Numbered from the stretch's first letter, positions 51,077-61,464 are shown. The stretch: DNA of 64,000 nucleotides from Phormidium tenue FACHB-1050 (GCF_014696925.1 NZ_JACJQY010000002.1:62001-126000); one strand, 5' to 3'. Notes: generated by a model from the sequence alone, not told the origin. Numbers and translations: made by a program.

Positions 51077-52246
51077 ATGACAGAGAATCTTCTCCAACTT
51101 CTTCAAGGAGTATTTAACGGCATCAGTACAGGTTCTGTTTTGTTGCTAGCTGCACTAGGTTTGGCGATCGTATTTGGTTTGATGGGCGTAATTAATATGG
51201 CTCATGGCGAACTGATGATGTTTGGAGCTTATACAACTTTTGTAGTGCAGAATGGCTTCAAAAAGTTGGGAGAACCTTGGACAGATTTCTATGTTTTTGC
51301 CGCACTAATTGCTGCTTTTCTGGTAACCGCAGGGATTGGATTTCTTTTAGAAAAAGGAGTGATCCGTCATCTGTATGGACGACCGCTTGAGACGCTTTTA
51401 GCGACTTGGGGCGTGAGCCTGATTTTTCAACAATTTGTCCGTAGCGTCAACTGGGTAATCCTAGTTGGTCTAGTAGTTTTTAGTATTTTGTATTTCGTCG
51501 GTGTCTGGATTCTTCAGAAAAGACCAAATTGGGAATCAATTCGTAACTGGGCGATCGCGATTCTCTTACCTCTATCTCTAGCCATTTCAGTTACTGTAGC
51601 TGTATTAATGGCTCAGACCTATAAGATTGCGGTAACTCAACCTTGGTTTGGAGCGCAAAACGTCGATGTAACTGCTCCGAAATGGTTGCGTGGCGGTATG
51701 GAGATTGGCTCAATCCAGTTTCCTTATGTGCGTCTATTTATCATCGCCTTAACCATTGTTTGTGTAATTAGTATTTATCTGTTTTTAGAGAAATCGCCTT
51801 GGGGGTTACGCATCCGTGCTGTTATGCAAAACCGCCAAATGAGTTCTTGTTTAGGAATTCCCACTAAAACTGTTGATGCACTTACTTTTTCCCTTGGTTC
51901 GGGACTTGCTGGGGTCGCCGGCTGTGCAGTTAGTTTCCTTGGATCAGTGGGTCCTAATACTGGTCAAAACTACATTGTTGACACTTTTATGGTGGTTGTG
52001 GTTGGTGGTGTTGGTAAGCTTGTTGGTAGTATTGCAGCAGCCATGGCGATCGGCATTACTAGCTATCTATTTGGATCGCAAACCTTTGTTACTTTGTTTG
52101 GTCCACAAAGTCCTGTGGCAGGATTTTTCACTTTCTTTGGTACTACCAGCATGGCAAAAGTATTACTTTTCCTTGCGATTGTTGCCTTCTTACAGTACAA
52201 GCCTGCGGGCATGTTCCCTCAAAAGGGGCGATCGGTAGAGTTGTAA
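51077..52246 (+). CDS. urtB: Urea ABC transporter permease UrtB
   Basis: A 389-residue LivH-like permease: LLLAALGLAIVFGLMGVINMAHGELMMFGAYTTF (residues about 20-55), an extended periplasmic loop in the middle, EAA-like motif RAVMQNRQMSSCLGI, and GVAGCAVSFLGSVGPNTGQ. About ten hydrophobic helices. It forms the channel with UrtC. The length is normal for UrtB, which is longer than amino-acid permeases. Confidence 0.95.
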   Translation: MTENLLQLLQGVFNGISTGSVLLLAALGLAIVFGLMGVINMAHGELMMFGAYTTFVVQNGFKKLGEPWTDFYVFAALIAAFLVTAGIGFLLEKGVIRHLYGRPLETLLATWGVSLIFQQFVRSVNWVILVGLVVFSILYFVGVWILQKRPNWESIRNWAIAILLPLSLAISVTVAVLMAQTYKIAVTQPWFGAQNVDVTAPKWLRGGMEIGSIQFPYVRLFIIALTIVCVISIYLFLEKSPWGLRIRAVMQNRQMSSCLGIPTKTVDALTFSLGSGLAGVAGCAVSFLGSVGPNTGQNYIVDTFMVVVVGGVGKLVGSIAAAMAIGITSYLFGSQTFVTLFGPQSPVAGFFTFFGTTSMAKVLLFLAIVAFLQYKPAGMFPQKGRSVEL

Positions 52247-52276
52247 GTGTTCTGAACATCAGTATGTAATAGACAA

Positions 52277-53473
52277 ATGAGCATGATAGAAGATATTTCT
52301 CAAAATATTCCAACTCCATCGATATCTCAGAAAAATTGGCGATCGCTAGGGATTGAAGTTGGTGTCGGCTTAGCGATCGCCGTGATACTGATTTTTGTGA
52401 TCCCCCAAATTTTTAGTGCGACGGGACAAGCTTTTAGAATCACGATGCTAGGTCGATTTTTAGCTTTGGCGATTGTTGCCCTAGGGATTGATCTGATCTG
52501 GGGCTTTACTGGACTTTTGAGCTTGGGACATGGAGTCTTTTTTGGTTTGGGTGGATACGCCCTTGCGATGCACTTAAAGCTGCAATTTCCTGCTGAGTCC
52601 ACCCAAAAGTTGCCTGAGTTTATGCCTCTCTATGGCATTAATAAACTTCCTGCTCTTTGGGAACCTTTTTACTCTTTCCAATTTACAGTTTTAGCGATCG
52701 TGCTGATCCCTGCGATTGTGGGCGCAGTCTTAGGTTACTTAGTATTTAGAAATCGCATTCGTGGAGTGTATTTCTCAATTCTTACTCAAGCCACCACGAT
52801 TATCTTCTTTAACTTTTTCAACGGTCAGCAGCAACTGATTAATGGCACAAATGGACTGACTGATTTTAAGACCATTTTTGGCTACGATATCAATGCTCCT
52901 GAAACCCAAAGAGTTTTTTACATCTTAACTGTAATCTTTTTAGGATTAGCCTATGCTCTATGTCGCTGGCTGACTAGTGGTAGATTCGGACGCTTATTAG
53001 TTGCTTTAAGAGATGATGAAAACCGCGCTCGATTCTCTGGCTATGATCCCACAGGCTTTAAGGTATTGGTATTTGCGATATCAGCTGTTTTGGCTGGTAT
53101 TGGTGGTGCATTATTTACACCTCAAACTGGAATCATTTCTCCAAAATCAATGGATATTGCTCTTTCCATTGAAATGGTAATTTGGGTAGCTGTGGGTGGT
53201 CGAGCTACACTAATCGGTGCATTAATCGGCACAATTTTAGTCAACTTTGCTAAGAGCTTACTGAGTGAGCAATTCCCCGAAATTTGGCTATTCTTTCAGG
53301 GTGCGATGTTCTTGATTGTCGTCATGGTACTGCCCGATGGTCTAGTTGGTTGGTGTCGCACTAGTGGCGTATTGCTATTTAAGAGAATCTTTTTTGGCAG
53401 ACCAACGGTTACATATCCCAGTCTTGAGTTAGATCCAGAGGTACAAAGTGAAAGGGAAAATCCTAGAAATTGA
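52277..53473 (+). CDS. urtC: Urea ABC transporter permease UrtC
   Basis: A 398-residue LivM-like permease with RFLALAIVALGIDLIWGFTGLLSLGHGVFFGLGGY, NRIRGVYFSILTQATTIIF, GTNGLTDF and the EAA loop ALRDDENRARFSGYDPT. It begins 30 bases after urtB and overlaps urtD by 26 bases, so one operon is clear. Confidence 0.95.
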   Translation: MSMIEDISQNIPTPSISQKNWRSLGIEVGVGLAIAVILIFVIPQIFSATGQAFRITMLGRFLALAIVALGIDLIWGFTGLLSLGHGVFFGLGGYALAMHLKLQFPAESTQKLPEFMPLYGINKLPALWEPFYSFQFTVLAIVLIPAIVGAVLGYLVFRNRIRGVYFSILTQATTIIFFNFFNGQQQLINGTNGLTDFKTIFGYDINAPETQRVFYILTVIFLGLAYALCRWLTSGRFGRLLVALRDDENRARFSGYDPTGFKVLVFAISAVLAGIGGALFTPQTGIISPKSMDIALSIEMVIWVAVGGRATLIGALIGTILVNFAKSLLSEQFPEIWLFFQGAMFLIVVMVLPDGLVGWCRTSGVLLFKRIFFGRPTVTYPSLELDPEVQSERENPRN

Positions 53474-54200
53474 AAATGTCACGGTTAGTTTTGACGGCTT
53501 TAAAGCCATTAATAACTTGAACTTTGATATGGAACAGGGTGAGCTAAGGGTAATCATTGGACCTAATGGTGCGGGTAAAACAACATTCTTAGATGTGATT
53601 ACGGGCAAAGTGAAACCCACCGAAGGACAGGTGAAATTTAAAGGTAGAAATACGCGATCGCTTTCTGAGCATAAAATAGCCAGAATGGGAGTAGGACGCA
53701 AGTTTCAAACACCGCGTGTATACCTCAATCTCACACCAAGGGAGAACTTAGAGTTAGCGAGTAATCCTAATAAGAATGTCTTTTCTACATTGTTTAAGCC
53801 ACCAACAGTGGTAGAGAAGCAGAAGGTCAACGATCTTTTGAAAACCATCGGACTCAGCCACAAATCAGGAATGAAAGCAGAGTTTCTCTCCCATGGAGAA
53901 AAGCAATGGTTAGAAATTGGTATGTTAATTGCTCAGTCTCCAGATCTGTTATTAGTGGATGAACCCGTAGCAGGTTTGACTGATGAAGAAACTGAAAAAA
54001 CTGGTGAGCTCTTGATGTCTTTGGCAGAATCCCATTCTATTATCGTCATTGAGCATGATATGGAGTTCGTGCGTCAAATCGCACGGAAGGTAACCGTCTT
54101 ACATCAAGGTAGCGTTCTTTGTGAAGGCAATTTTGAAGAAGTGCAGAACGATCCAAGAGTAATTGAGGTTTATTTGGGGCAGCAGGAAGAGGAGCATTAG
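53448..54200 (+). CDS. urtD: Urea ABC transporter ATPase UrtD
   Basis: A 250-residue ABC ATPase. It starts at GTG (VKGKILEIENVTVSF), inside the urtC end, with GAGG just upstream. Walker A GPNGAGKTTFLDVITG, Q-loop, signature FLSHGEKQWLEIG, Walker B LLLVDEPVAGL and H-loop VIEHDMEFVRQIA are present. The signature is LSHGE rather than LSGGQ, as is usual for UrtD. Confidence 0.95.
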   Translation: MKGKILEIENVTVSFDGFKAINNLNFDMEQGELRVIIGPNGAGKTTFLDVITGKVKPTEGQVKFKGRNTRSLSEHKIARMGVGRKFQTPRVYLNLTPRENLELASNPNKNVFSTLFKPPTVVEKQKVNDLLKTIGLSHKSGMKAEFLSHGEKQWLEIGMLIAQSPDLLLVDEPVAGLTDEETEKTGELLMSLAESHSIIVIEHDMEFVRQIARKVTVLHQGSVLCEGNFEEVQNDPRVIEVYLGQQEEEH

Positions 54201-54307
54201 CGATTGGCGATTAGCTTTTAGCAATTAGCTTTTAGCTTTTGGTGATTGGTAATTGGTAAGTTTGAATGCTAATAGCTAACAACCCAAATTTGAAATAGAG
54301 GTGATTT

Positions 54308-55030
54308 ATGGAAGATACTTACGATCCGATTTTACAAATTAATAATCTCAATGTTTATTATGGTGAAAGCCATATTCTACGTAATGTGGATATGGGCGTG
54401 GCTTCGGGCAAAATGGTTTGTCTAATTGGTCGTAATGGAGTCGGTAAGACAACGCTGTTAAAAACGATTATGGGTTTGCTAAAACCTAGACAGGGAGATG
54501 TTTCTTTCTTTGGTAAAGATATTACTCAACTCACGCCCGATCAACGCGCTAGAATGGGTGTGGGCTATGTGCCTCAAGGGCGAGAAGTGATGCCCCGTAT
54601 GACCGTCAGAGAAAATCTCTTACTTGGTTTAGAATCTAGACCTGTTACTCCTGCGGTTCGCCAAAACCTCTTAGATATGGTGTATGAGCTATTCCCAGTA
54701 TTAAAATCGATGCTCAATCGTATGGGGGGTGACCTTAGTGGCGGTCAACAACAGCAATTAGCGATCGCCCGTGCTTTGATGGGACAACCCAGATTATTAA
54801 TTCTCGATGAACCAACAGAAGGAATTCAGCCATCAATTATTCTAGAAATTGAATCGGCAGTTAAACATATTGTGGCAACCACTGGGATTTCAATCCTGCT
54901 TGTGGAGCAGCATTTGCACTTTGTCCGCCAAGCAGATTGGTATTACGCCATGCAAAAAGGCGGTATTGTCGCCTCTGGTAAAACTTCAGAACTAAGTAAC
55001 GAAGTAATTCAGAAATTCCTAGCAGTTTAA
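54308..55030 (+). CDS. urtE: Urea ABC transporter ATPase UrtE
   Basis: A 240-residue LivF-like ATPase: NNLNVYYGESHILRNV, Walker A GRNGVGKTTLLKTIMG, GVGYVPQGREVMPRMTV, signature DLSGGQQQQLAIARAL and Walker B LLILDEPTEGIQ. It follows urtD after 107 bases that hold short repeats of ATTAGCTTTTAGC. Confidence 0.95.
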   Translation: MEDTYDPILQINNLNVYYGESHILRNVDMGVASGKMVCLIGRNGVGKTTLLKTIMGLLKPRQGDVSFFGKDITQLTPDQRARMGVGYVPQGREVMPRMTVRENLLLGLESRPVTPAVRQNLLDMVYELFPVLKSMLNRMGGDLSGGQQQQLAIARALMGQPRLLILDEPTEGIQPSIILEIESAVKHIVATTGISILLVEQHLHFVRQADWYYAMQKGGIVASGKTSELSNEVIQKFLAV

Positions 55031-55031
55031 A

Positions 55032-55080
55032 AACACAAAAATAAGGGGGAGTGCGAAGCACTCCCCCTTATTTTTGTGTT
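55032..55080 (+). terminator. urtE terminator
   Basis: AACACAAAAATAAGGGGGAGTGC-GAA-GCACTCCCCCTTATTTTTGTGTT, one base past the urtE stop. Strong stem with T-rich tail; it separates the transporter from the urease genes. Confidence 0.85.
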
Positions 55081-55137
55081 AGCCTCAGTCTATTAAATGC
55101 TATGTTTCCTATTACACAGAATTAACTGGATATTCCT

Positions 55138-55962
55138 ATGGCTTCACCTTGGGCGGGAGAATTAGAATTAGAATTTGCGAAACGGAATCAACAAACTGTG
55201 TTAACCCGAAATTACACCGTAGCACCTTGGAAAATTCAGCGATCGCTTTATCCTGAAGGTAACGAAGTTTGTCATTGCATTCTCTTACATACCGCAGGTG
55301 GTTTAGTAGGAGGCGATCGCCTATCCGCCAAAATTCATTTACAGCCGAAAGCTCAAGCCCTAATTACTACTGCTGCTGCTAGCAAAATTTATCGCAGCAC
55401 AGGTGCAGAATCCTTACAAAATGTCCACATTTGTGTTGATGAAGGGGCAAATTTAGAATGGTTTCCACAGGAGACAATTGTTTTTTCCGAAGCCCAATAT
55501 CGTCAGCAAACTAGAATTGAACTAGCACCAGCCGCTACCCTTACGATGTGGGAAATTATCAGGTTTGGGCGTACAGCTAGGGGAGAGAGATTTCTAGATG
55601 GTAATTGGCGATCGCACACGGAGGTATGGCGCGACCAAAATCCGCTATGGATTGATCGACAATATCTCAATGGAAATACAGAAATGTTAGGGAGCCCTAA
55701 TGGATTAAATAATTATGCGATCGCCGCAAATTTTATCTTTGTCGGTGCAACCGTAGAACCTGAATTAATTACGCATATTCGCTCTACTTGGGAACGGGGA
55801 AATTATCAAGGAATGTCAGGAGTTACGCGATCGCTGTCAGGTTTAGTATGTCGTTATTTTGGAGACTCCTCTAGCGATGCGCGTAAATGGTTTCAGCAAA
55901 TTTGGCAGCTTTTGCGTGTATCCTATAGGGATAGAGCAATATGCGTACCTAGGGTTTGGTGA
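55138..55962 (+). CDS. ureD: Urease accessory protein UreD
   Basis: A 274-residue UreD/UreH: QRSLYPEGNEVCHCILLHTAGGLVGGDRLS, ALITTAAASKIYRS, NLEWFPQETIVFSEA, WEIIRFGRTARGERF, and the C-terminal PRVW-stop. It helps the nickel and CO2 loading of urease together with UreF, UreG and UreE, which are not in this window. The last 15 bases of the gene are the first part of a 62-bp tandem repeat. Confidence 0.93.
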   Translation: MASPWAGELELEFAKRNQQTVLTRNYTVAPWKIQRSLYPEGNEVCHCILLHTAGGLVGGDRLSAKIHLQPKAQALITTAAASKIYRSTGAESLQNVHICVDEGANLEWFPQETIVFSEAQYRQQTRIELAPAATLTMWEIIRFGRTARGERFLDGNWRSHTEVWRDQNPLWIDRQYLNGNTEMLGSPNGLNNYAIAANFIFVGATVEPELITHIRSTWERGNYQGMSGVTRSLSGLVCRYFGDSSSDARKWFQQIWQLLRVSYRDRAICVPRVW

Positions 55963-56084
55963 GTTTCTAGTTTTGACGAAGCCAAAACTAGAAACTCAAT
56001 AAATGTATACCTAGAATTTGGTGAGTTTTTGTTTTTGGCAAAGCCAAAATTAAAAACTAAGTAAATGCTTACCTAGAGTTTGGT
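55946..56084 (+). repeat. 62-bp tandem repeat that copies the ureD 3' end
   Basis: TACCTAGGGTTTGGTGAG at 55946, TACCTAGAATTTGGTGAG at 56008 and TACCTAGAGTTTGGTAG at 56070: exactly 62 bases apart. Each copy re-encodes P-R-(V/I)-W-stop. Copies 1 and 2 continue into a hairpin (GAGTTTCTAGTTTTG-ACGAAGC-CAAAACTAGAAACTC and a diverged version). Confidence 0.85.
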
Positions 56085-56092
56085 AGATATTC

Positions 56093-56395
56093 ATGCAACT
56101 TACGCCTCAAGAAAAAGATAAATTATTGATTTTTACGGCTGCATTATTAGCAGAGCGCCGTAAAGCTAAAGGTTTGAAGTTAAATTATCCTGAAGCGATC
56201 GCCTTTATTACTGCGGAGATTTTAGAAGGTGCGAGGGAAGGTTGTACAGTTGCCGAGTTGATGTCCTATGGCGCAACTTTGCTCACCCGTGATGATGTGA
56301 TGGAGGGCATTCCCGAAATGATCCATGATGTGCAAGTGGAAGCAACTTTTCCCGATGGAACGAAACTTGTAACAGTACATAATCCTATTCGCTAA
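56093..56395 (+). CDS. ureA: Urease subunit gamma
   Basis: A 100-residue Ure[63 protein letters not shown] and the C-terminal VTVHNPIR. Full length. It forms the trimer scaffold of urease. Confidence 0.97.
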   Translation: MQLTPQEKDKLLIFTAALLAERRKAKGLKLNYPEAIAFITAEILEGAREGCTVAELMSYGATLLTRDDVMEGIPEMIHDVQVEATFPDGTKLVTVHNPIR

Positions 56396-56427
56396 CCAGC
56401 AATCCAAATACTTTATGGAGGTCTGAG

Positions 56428-57072
56428 ATGATTGCGATCGCAGAAACACAAAACAAACAAAATTTGGCAGAAGGGAAACCAAAATTAACCTTTGATCAGT
56501 TTTTAGAAATTTGTCCAGAATATGGTCATTTTGAACTAATTGATGGCGAGATAGTTGAGATTTGTGAAATGGCATTTACACGCAATCACGATGATGTTGG
56601 TGAATTCATTGATAGACGATTTTATCGAGAGGTAGAACGTTTATCTCTTAACTATGTGGTCAAAAGAGCAATTCCTATTAGAACTATTGACCAACAGGGA
56701 AATGAACGTGGACGTGTACCTGATTTAAGTGTAATCGACGCAACTATTTGGCGCTCTAATCGGGGAGACTACAAAGGATTGCGTGACAAAATTCAGTTAG
56801 CTGTCGAGGTTGCTTCAAACAATTGGGATGACGACTATATTGATAAATTTGATGAATATCAGCGTTTAGGTATTCCCGAATATTGGATTGTGGATTATTT
56901 AGCGATCGCCAGTCGTGAATTTTTAGGTAATCCCAAAGTACCTACTGTATTCGTCAACCTATTAGATGAAAATGGTAAATATCAAACAACCAGATTTACA
57001 GGAGATGACAAAATTAATTCGCGGACTTTTCCTGAACTAGACTTAACTGCTGCTCAAATTCTCAACATTTAG
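56428..57072 (+). CDS. Uma2 (DUF820) PD-(D/E)XK nuclease-family protein inside the urease operon
   Basis: A 214-residue Uma2 protein: [33 protein letters not shown] with the catalytic Asp, [26 protein letters not shown] with the E and the helix, and PEYWIVDY. This family is present in dozens of copies in many cyanobacteria and has no proven role. It has its own GGAGGT ribosome binding site. It is not part of urease and separates ureA from ureB, which are normally adjacent. A short hairpin (57071-57097) follows its stop. Confidence 0.88.
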   Translation: MIAIAETQNKQNLAEGKPKLTFDQFLEICPEYGHFELIDGEIVEICEMAFTRNHDDVGEFIDRRFYREVERLSLNYVVKRAIPIRTIDQQGNERGRVPDLSVIDATIWRSNRGDYKGLRDKIQLAVEVASNNWDDDYIDKFDEYQRLGIPEYWIVDYLAIASREFLGNPKVPTVFVNLLDENGKYQTTRFTGDDKINSRTFPELDLTAAQILNI

Positions 57073-57097
57073 GATGTAGCGCTTCGCGCTACATCCT
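57071..57097 (+). repeat. Hairpin after the Uma2 gene
   Basis: AGGATGTAGCGC-TTC-GCGCTACATCCT begins at the stop codon. It may mark the end of the inserted segment and could reduce read-through into ureB. Confidence 0.65.
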
Positions 57098-57122
57098 AGC
57101 AATTAACAATGGAGGTAAATCT

Positions 57123-57434
57123 ATGATTGTTGGTGAAATCATTACTCAAGAAGGTAATATTGAATTAAATGCTGGGCGCGAAGTAATTACGCTCAAAGTT
57201 GCTAATTCAGGCGATCGCCCGATCCAAGTTGGTTCCCATTTCCATTTCTATGAGACCAATCGGGCTTTGATATTTGATCGCGATCGCGCCAAAGGTACAC
57301 ACCTTGATATTCCTGCGGGAACTTCCATCCGCTTTGAACCGGGGGATGAGAAAGAAGTAAATCTAGTTCCCTATGTGGGTACTCGCGAGATTTATGGATT
57401 TAATGCTTTAGTAGAAGGCAAATTGGAGAATTAA
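57123..57434 (+). CDS. ureB: Urease subunit beta
   Basis: A 103-residue Ure[56 protein letters not shown] and [11 protein letters not shown]. Complete. GGAGG lies upstream. It ends 4 bases before ureC. Confidence 0.97.
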   Translation: MIVGEIITQEGNIELNAGREVITLKVANSGDRPIQVGSHFHFYETNRALIFDRDRAKGTHLDIPAGTSIRFEPGDEKEVNLVPYVGTREIYGFNALVEGKLEN

Positions 57435-57438
57435 ACAA

Positions 57439-59151
57439 ATGAGTTATAGAATGTCGCGCCGTGCCTACGCAGAAACCTACGGCGCAACCGTTGGTGATAG
57501 GGTTCGCTTGGCTGATACCGAATTATTTATTGAAGTGGAACGCGACTACACCACCTACGGTGATGAAGTTAAATTTGGTGGCGGTAAAGTAATCCGTGAT
57601 GGCATGGGACAATCACCGATTACCAATGCTAATGGAGCCGTAGATGCCGTAATTACTAACGCACTGATACTTGATTGGTGGGGTGTCATCAAAGCCGATG
57701 TGGGCATCAAAGCAGGCAAAATCGTAGCGATCGGTAAGGCGGGAAATCCTTACATTCAGGATAATGTAAATATCATTATCGGACCTGGCACAGAAGTCAT
57801 TGCGGGAGAAGGACGCATACTCACAGCAGGAGGAATTGATACTCATATCCATTTTATCTGTCCACAGCAAATTGAAGTGGCGATCGCCTCTGGGATCACG
57901 ACCATGATCGGTGGTGGTACTGGACCAGCCGTTGGTTCTAATGCAACGACTTGTACCCCAGGACCTTGGAATATCCATCGGATGTTGCAAGCTTCTGATG
58001 CCTTCCCTATGAATATAGGATTTTCAGGCAAAGGGAATAGCAGTAAACCTGAAGGGTTAGTCGAACAGGTGGAAGCTGGAGTCATTAAATTAAAGCTGCA
58101 TGAGGACTGGGGAACCACTCCTGCGGCTATTGATAATTGTTTAAGCGTTGCTGATGAATATGATATTCAAGTCGCAATTCACACGGACACACTAAACGAA
58201 GCAGGGTTTGTGGAAGATACGATCGCTGCCTTCAAAAACCGAGTCATTCATTCTTATCATACTGAAGGTGCGGGCGGAGGTCACGCTCCTGACATCATCA
58301 GAATTTGTGGTGAGGCAAATGTACTTCCCTCTTCTACTAATCCCACTCGCCCCTATACTCTCAATACCTTAGATGAACATCTCGATATGCTGATGGTTTG
58401 TCACCATCTTGATCCTAGCATTCCTGAAGATGTCGCCTTTGCTGAGTCGCGTATCCGCCGTGAGACGATCGCTGCTGAAGATATTCTTCACGATCTCGGT
58501 GCGTTTAGTATGATTTCCTCTGATTCGCAAGCAATGGGAAGAGTCGGCGAAGTGATTATCAGAACTTGGCAAACTGCTCACAAAATGAAGGTGCAGAGAG
58601 GAGTTCTTTCTAGTCCTGAAAGTACCAGAGCCGATAATTTCCGCGCTCAGCGCTACGTCGCAAAATACACGATTAATCCTGCAATCACGCATGGTATTTC
58701 CGAATATGTCGGTTCGATTGAAGTTGGTAAAATTGCTGACCTCGTTCTCTGGCATCCTGCCTTTTTTGGAGTCAAACCTGAAATGGTGATCAAGGGAGGA
58801 TTTATCGCATGGGCGCAGATGGGCGATGCCAATGCCAGTATTCCCACCCCGCAACCTGTGTATATGCGTCCGATGTTTGGCAGCTATGGCGGTGCGATCG
58901 CGCCTACATCCTTTACTTTTATTTCTCAAGCTGCGATGGAGCGAGATATTCCTACCCAATTAGGCTTGAAGAAGCAGGTACTTACAGTTAAAGGAACTCG
59001 TAATATCAGCAAACGTGACTTAAAGCTCAATGATGCTTTGCCAGTGATGGAAGTCGATCCCGAAACCTATGAAGTTCGAGCTGATGGCGAATTATTGACC
59101 TGTGAGCCTGCGTCAGTATTACCAATGGCTCAGCGATATTTCTTGTTTTAA
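57439..59151 (+). CDS. ureC: Urease subunit alpha
   Basis: A 570-residue UreC with the complete binickel site: [14 protein letters not shown] (two His), the carbamylated Lys near 219 in [20 protein letters not shown] and [15 protein letters not shown] (His ligands), the flap [20 protein letters not shown], and [12 protein letters not shown] with the Asp ligand. It hydrolyses urea to ammonia and carbamate in the cytoplasm. Confidence 0.98.
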   Translation: MSYRMSRRAYAETYGATVGDRVRLADTELFIEVERDYTTYGDEVKFGGGKVIRDGMGQSPITNANGAVDAVITNALILDWWGVIKADVGIKAGKIVAIGKAGNPYIQDNVNIIIGPGTEVIAGEGRILTAGGIDTHIHFICPQQIEVAIASGITTMIGGGTGPAVGSNATTCTPGPWNIHRMLQASDAFPMNIGFSGKGNSSKPEGLVEQVEAGVIKLKLHEDWGTTPAAIDNCLSVADEYDIQVAIHTDTLNEAGFVEDTIAAFKNRVIHSYHTEGAGGGHAPDIIRICGEANVLPSSTNPTRPYTLNTLDEHLDMLMVCHHLDPSIPEDVAFAESRIRRETIAAEDILHDLGAFSMISSDSQAMGRVGEVIIRTWQTAHKMKVQRGVLSSPESTRADNFRAQRYVAKYTINPAITHGISEYVGSIEVGKIADLVLWHPAFFGVKPEMVIKGGFIAWAQMGDANASIPTPQPVYMRPMFGSYGGAIAPTSFTFISQAAMERDIPTQLGLKKQVLTVKGTRNISKRDLKLNDALPVMEVDPETYEVRADGELLTCEPASVLPMAQRYFLF

Positions 59152-59275
59152 AATTATGGCGATCGCTTTCACAGTTATAAACGTCCTTTATCAAAAGGCG
59201 ATCGTCTAGCCTTTCCCCACTAATTCTGGCGTAGAAAGGGAGTATCAGCAACAAATCATTAAGCAAAATTTAGCC

Positions 59276-59303
59276 GTAGGGGCAATTCATGAATAGCCCC
59301 TAC
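59276..59303. repeat. Inverted repeat GTAGGGGCAATTCATGAATAGCCCCTAC
   Basis: Related to the AGGCAATTCATGAATTGCCT centre of the urtA-urtB hairpin. About 124 bases past the ureC stop. The remainder of 59152-59741 holds the next two repeats and the ndhD promoter region. Confidence 0.6.
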
Positions 59304-59314
59304 AATTTGTTTTT

Positions 59315-59448
59315 TATGGCTGTCGCCATTCTTGTTAGGGTACAAACCCTAGAAGCAAGTTGCAGCGCAAAGCGCCGCAAATTACCAAAGCCCGTAAAGT
59401 TGCACCCCTGAGGGGTGCAACTTTACGGGCTTTGCACAGCTAGCTATA
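59315..59448 (+). repeat. TATGGC/GCTATA-ended element with a second palindrome inside
   Basis: TATGGCTGTCGCCATTCTTG then TTAGGGTACAAACCC as in 61629, a degenerate hairpin, then a perfect one at 59387-59433 (AAAGCCCGTAAAGTTGC-ACCCCTGAGGGGT-...). The second palindrome appears to interrupt the first element. Confidence 0.7.
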
Positions 59449-59479
59449 GACATCTAGTTTATAGGCATCTAGTCGAACC

Positions 59480-59593
59480 TATAGCAATGCAAGAAATAGA
59501 TAGGAAAATCAAAACGCAAAAGATGGGTGGCGGCGCTTCGCGCCGCCACCCATCTTTTGCGTTTTATGTCCTAAGCAAACTTACATTGCTATA
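59480..59593 (+). repeat. TATAGCAA-ended palindromic element, 114 bp
   Basis: TATAGCAATGCAAG ... AAAATCAAAAC, perfect arms GCAAAAGATGGGTGGCGGCGC with TTC loop, GTTTTATGTCCTAAGC ... TTACATTGCTATA. Same frame as the 116-bp family with a wholly different arm. Confidence 0.85.
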
Positions 59594-59685
59594 GGTTGGC
59601 TTAGATTCAATGCATAAAGATAGCTCCAAGCAAATCCTTTGCTATTTTGATGATAAGCATCGAAAAGAATAATGCTTAAAACTTT

Positions 59686-59699
59686 GTAAAGTTTAGTAC
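59686..59699 (+). promoter_or_regulatory. Candidate NtcA-like palindrome upstream of ndhD
   Basis: TGTA-AAGTTTAG-TACA (GTA-N8-TAC core), 42 bases before the ndhD ATG. It is the full palindromic consensus, but NtcA control of ndhD is not established and the distance leaves little room for a leader. Confidence 0.3.
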
Positions 59700-59741
59700 A
59701 ATACTTCACATTCCCTAGAGTAAGTATTTATTCTCATTGAC

Positions 59742-61445
59742 ATGACATCAGCCCAATTTCCTTGGCTTACCGCGATCGTCCTGCTGCCCCTCGTAGGTTC
59801 CTTACTCATACCCATACTGCCCGACAAAGAAGGCAAAACTGTACGTTGGTATGCATTAGGCGTAGGCATCGCTGACTTCATTTTGATGTGCTATGCCTTC
59901 TGGAAGAACTATGATCCGAGCAGCGCGACATTTCAACTCGCGGAAAAGTACACTTGGATCCCCCAATTAGGACTTAGTTGGGCAGTTTCAGTCGATGGCA
60001 TCTCCGCACCTCTAGTGCTGCTGGCAGGACTTGTCACCACACTCTCCATCTTCGCAGCATGGCAGGTAAATATCAAACCACGCCTGTTCTACTTCCTGAT
60101 GTTAGTGCTGTACTCTGCACAAATCGGCGTATTTGTTGCTCAAGATTTACTGCTGTTCTTCATCATGTGGGAGGTGGAGCTAATTCCTGTGTATTTGCTC
60201 GTTTCGATCTGGGGAGGTCAGAAACGCCAGTATGCAGCCACCAAATTTTTGCTTTACACTGCCGCCGCATCTATTTTCATCCTAGTTGCGGGCTTAGCGA
60301 TGGCTCTCTACGGCAACAACCTTACCTTTGACATGGCTGAGCTAGCCCTCAAGGAGTTCCCTCTTGCTTTAGAACTTCCTCTTTATGCAGGTTTATTAAT
60401 TGCCTTTGGTGTCAAACTCGCAATTTTCCCTTTGCATACTTGGCTGCCTGATGCTCACGGCGAAGCATCTTCTCCTGTATCGATGATTTTGGCAGGTGTA
60501 TTACTAAAAATGGGTGGCTACGGTCTAATCCGTCTCAATATGGGATTACTTGACCATGCCCATGTTTACTTTGCTCCAGTTTTAGCGATGCTTGGTGTAA
60601 TTAATATTGTTTATGGTGCGGTGAATTCCTTTGCCCAAGTCAATATGAAGCGCCGCCTTGCATTTTCATCGGTGTCGCACATGGGATTTGTGCTGATCGG
60701 GATTGCCTCGTTTACTGACTTGGGTATCAGTGGCGCAATGTTGCAAATGCTTTCTCACGGTTTAATTGCTTCTGTATTGTTCTTCCTCGCAGGTGTCACC
60801 TACGATCGCACCCACACGATGTTAATGACCGAGATGGGTTATATCGGTAAGGTAATGCCTAAGGTATTTGCGCTATTTACTGTTGGTGCGTTGGCTTCCC
60901 TTGCCCTTCCTGGGATGAGTGGATTTGCTAGTGAAATCTCGATCTTTGTCGGGATGACTTCCAGTGATGTTTATAGCTCTACTTTCCGAACAGTGACGGT
61001 ATTTTTAGCCGCAGTTGGAGTGATTCTTACACCAATTTATTTGCTGTCGATGTTGCGTCAGATTTTCTACGCTTCCGATGCAAATCCCACCTGTGATATC
61101 AATCCATCTTGCGATATTTCGGACATCAGCCTCAAGGCTCAAGGTAACCAAGATGTAGTTTGTTTCGGTACAAATTGCGTTTTGCCTAGTGAAGCTGAAT
61201 TTAGTGATGCCCGACCTCGCGAAGTGTTTATTGCAGTTTGCTTCTTAGTACCAATTATTGCGATCGGTGCTTATCCTAAAATGGCAACTAATCTCTATGA
61301 TGCAACGACAACTGCGATCAATTCGCAGATGCGTTTTGCCCATGAGCAAGTTGCTTTGTTCAGGAATAAGGAGACTTTTGCTGAGCAATCTTCTTTTCCT
61401 ACATTGTCCGAAGTTAAAAGCAAGACAGTTGTAGCAAACAAGTAA
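59742..61445 (+). CDS. ndhD: NDH-1 subunit 4 (NdhD family)
   Basis: A 567-residue proton-pumping membrane subunit. [24 protein letters not shown] with the key Glu, the conserved Lys region in [20 protein letters not shown], and [22 protein letters not shown] are present in a 14-helix fold. The C-terminus has an extra Cys-containing loop ([13 protein letters not shown], about residues 447-459). It resembles NdhD1/D2 of respiratory and cyclic NDH-1 rather than the CO2-uptake D3/D4, but this is by impression. No ndhF is next to it. Confidence 0.92.
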   Translation: MTSAQFPWLTAIVLLPLVGSLLIPILPDKEGKTVRWYALGVGIADFILMCYAFWKNYDPSSATFQLAEKYTWIPQLGLSWAVSVDGISAPLVLLAGLVTTLSIFAAWQVNIKPRLFYFLMLVLYSAQIGVFVAQDLLLFFIMWEVELIPVYLLVSIWGGQKRQYAATKFLLYTAAASIFILVAGLAMALYGNNLTFDMAELALKEFPLALELPLYAGLLIAFGVKLAIFPLHTWLPDAHGEASSPVSMILAGVLLKMGGYGLIRLNMGLLDHAHVYFAPVLAMLGVINIVYGAVNSFAQVNMKRRLAFSSVSHMGFVLIGIASFTDLGISGAMLQMLSHGLIASVLFFLAGVTYDRTHTMLMTEMGYIGKVMPKVFALFTVGALASLALPGMSGFASEISIFVGMTSSDVYSSTFRTVTVFLAAVGVILTPIYLLSMLRQIFYASDANPTCDINPSCDISDISLKAQGNQDVVCFGTNCVLPSEAEFSDARPREVFIAVCFLVPIIAIGAYPKMATNLYDATTTAINSQMRFAHEQVALFRNKETFAEQSSFPTLSEVKSKTVVANK

Positions 61446-61464
61446 AAATTCTCTAATTTAATTT

